DNA of 64,000 nt from Clostridiales bacterium (lineage in GTDB: Bacteria; Bacillota; Clostridia; Christensenellales; Borkfalkiaceae), in assembly GCA_022508285.1 (NCBI GenBank), contig JAFLVN010000002.1, forward strand, positions 1 through 64,000, in the 5' to 3' direction. The notes under the pieces were generated by a model that saw only the letters and a list, made by a program, of their open reading frames with translations, was not told where the DNA came from and ran no database searches. How positions within the stretch are numbered: the stretch's first letter is position 1; each line of letters opens with the position of its first letter. The position numbers and the translations under genes are program-made. Positions 63,405-64,000 of the stretch are shown one piece after another.

Positions 63405-63881
63405 TTACTGCTCGTCGTAGATGCGGGCGATTGCATAAAAGAGCGTGGAAAGCTTGTTGAGATACTCAAAGATATAGTCGCTGCCGCCGTATTTTTCGTA
63501 CAGTCTTGCGTAGGCGAGCTCCGCCCTTCTTGTAATTGTACGGACTATGTGAACCCTTGCGCCCATTAACGTTGTGCCGGGGAGAACGAAGCTTGTAAAC
63601 GGACCTGCCTTTTCTTCGTATTTTTTTACGACTTCCAAAAGTTCTTCAAGGTGCTTTTCGCCTATGTGACCGTAGCCGCCGGCAACCTCCGCCATCATTG
63701 TAGACAAAAGGGTAACTATTTTGCGGAACTCCATTTCCATATGGATATCTTCTACGTAGTGTACAAGCTCCATTATGTGTGCCTGCAACTCGTCCACTGC
63801 GCCGAAAAACTCGATACGCTCGTCCGTTTTTGTTGTTTTACCGCCGACGAGGTCGGTGGATAAAGGCTCTTTTTTAAGCAT
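63405..63881 (-). CDS. ATP:cob(I)alamin adenosyltransferase, PduO type
   Basis: A 158-aa protein of the PduO/MMAB family that makes adenosylcobalamin. It has DERIEFFGAVDELQAHIMEL near the N-terminus, and in the C-terminal half FVLPGTTLMGARVHIVRTITRRAELAYAR (ATP-binding Arg) and YLNKLSTLFYAIARIYDE. It is somewhat shorter than the usual 180-190 residues, with a reduced N-terminal ATP loop, so activity is less certain. It starts 9 bases after the preceding gene, with an AGGA SD within the spacer, and is closed by a terminator. Confidence 0.8.
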   Translation of the reverse strand: MLKKEPLSTDLVGGKTTKTDERIEFFGAVDELQAHIMELVHYVEDIHMEMEFRKIVTLLSTMMAEVAGGYGHIGEKHLEELLEVVKKYEEKAGPFTSFVLPGTTLMGARVHIVRTITRRAELAYARLYEKYGGSDYIFEYLNKLSTLFYAIARIYDEQ

Positions 63882-63890
63882 AATTTTATC

Positions 63891-64000
63891 CTATACTTTT
63901 TTGTACTTTTCTATACCCTGCTCGAATAAATCGTTGCCCTCGCTGTCGTAGGTGACTATGGCGTAGAAATCCTCTACCTCTAACCTGTGAATTGCTTCGG
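63891..64000 (-). CDS. Probable class I fumarate hydratase beta subunit, C-terminal end (cut by window edge)
   Basis: Only the last 36 codons are inside the window (stop TAG at 63891-63893). The visible tail EAIHRLEVEDFYAIVTYDSE, followed by GNDLFEQGIEKYKKV, matches my memory of the C-terminus of iron-sulfur fumarase/tartrate dehydratase beta subunits, which end in a pattern like EAxxxLEVEDFPAxVxxDxxGNDLF. The assignment rests on this short piece and is tentative. It is 9 bp upstream of the adenosyltransferase gene and likely cotranscribed. Confidence 0.6.
   Translation of the reverse strand, partial: EAIHRLEVEDFYAIVTYDSEGNDLFEQGIEKYKKV

Overview
This 64 kb window looks like a core chromosomal stretch of an anaerobic, endospore-forming member of the Clostridia. 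The reasons are SpoIIE and SpoIVA, a rubrerythrin, a DapL-type lysine pathway, RNase J, PcrA, NAD-dependent LigA, and many TTG/GTG starts with good Shine-Dalgarno (SD) sites. A finer placement (a Christensenellales-like gut lineage) is only a guess. No rRNA, tRNA, CRISPR array, prophage or complete insertion sequence was seen. Coding density is high, and no gene-free gap exceeds 300 bases.

Layout. 1-1.2 kb: the 5' end of a tyrosine recombinase, then rubrerythrin with a small frameshifted partner. 1.4-7.7 kb (minus): plsX-rnc-smc-ftsY. 7.8-10.3 kb (minus): a VanW-type cell-wall protein and recF. 10.4-16 kb (plus): dnaA, mnmG, spoIIE. 16-21.5 kb (minus): malQ, dapL, pyrG, dapF. 21.6-24.5 kb (plus): an ECF-like sigma factor, a membrane partner and a VWA lipoprotein. 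24.6-34.1 kb (minus): purA; then rnj-trmR-trhP-aroA-dinB; then a large acidic repeat protein. 34.4-36.9 kb (plus): serC-serA and a 50-aa ORF. 36.9-44.8 kb (minus): spoIVA; a five-gene cluster of ATP-grasp, two esterases, lipase and GH3; a DUF378 protein. 44.9-52.7 kb: a membrane protein, a Na/Pi transporter (minus), trmL, rdgB, a phosphoesterase, a membrane protein and a phosphoglucomutase. 52.7-64 kb (minus): ligA, pcrA, a small unknown gene, rpsU, tsaD, prfB, secA, a cobalamin adenosyltransferase, and the 3' end of a probable fumarase beta subunit.

The most unusual signal is a roughly 120-bp interspersed element. It has five full copies (near 1260, 2317, 18836, 58885 and 60142) and one 36-bp internally deleted copy (16047). 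Its ends and at least three internal helices differ in sequence between copies but stay complementary, which is strong covariation evidence for a conserved fold. Every copy touches or nearly touches the stop codon of a minus-strand gene (ftsY, smc, pyrG, prfB, secA, malQ), always in the same orientation. The G-T pairs in its helices favour the strand opposite to the neighbouring mRNA.

A second signal is a promoter geometry suggesting leaderless mRNAs. Four genes (44859, trmL, rdgB, pcrA) have a -35 box, exactly 17 bases, a -10 box, exactly 6 bases, then ATG, with no SD. Other points of interest are an RNase III lacking one conserved active-site Asp, hairpins that bury the SD of spoIVA and of a 50-aa ORF, a candidate ECF promoter in front of the VWA lipoprotein, and a trmR-trhP-aroA linkage that may join tRNA hydroxylation to chorismate/prephenate supply.
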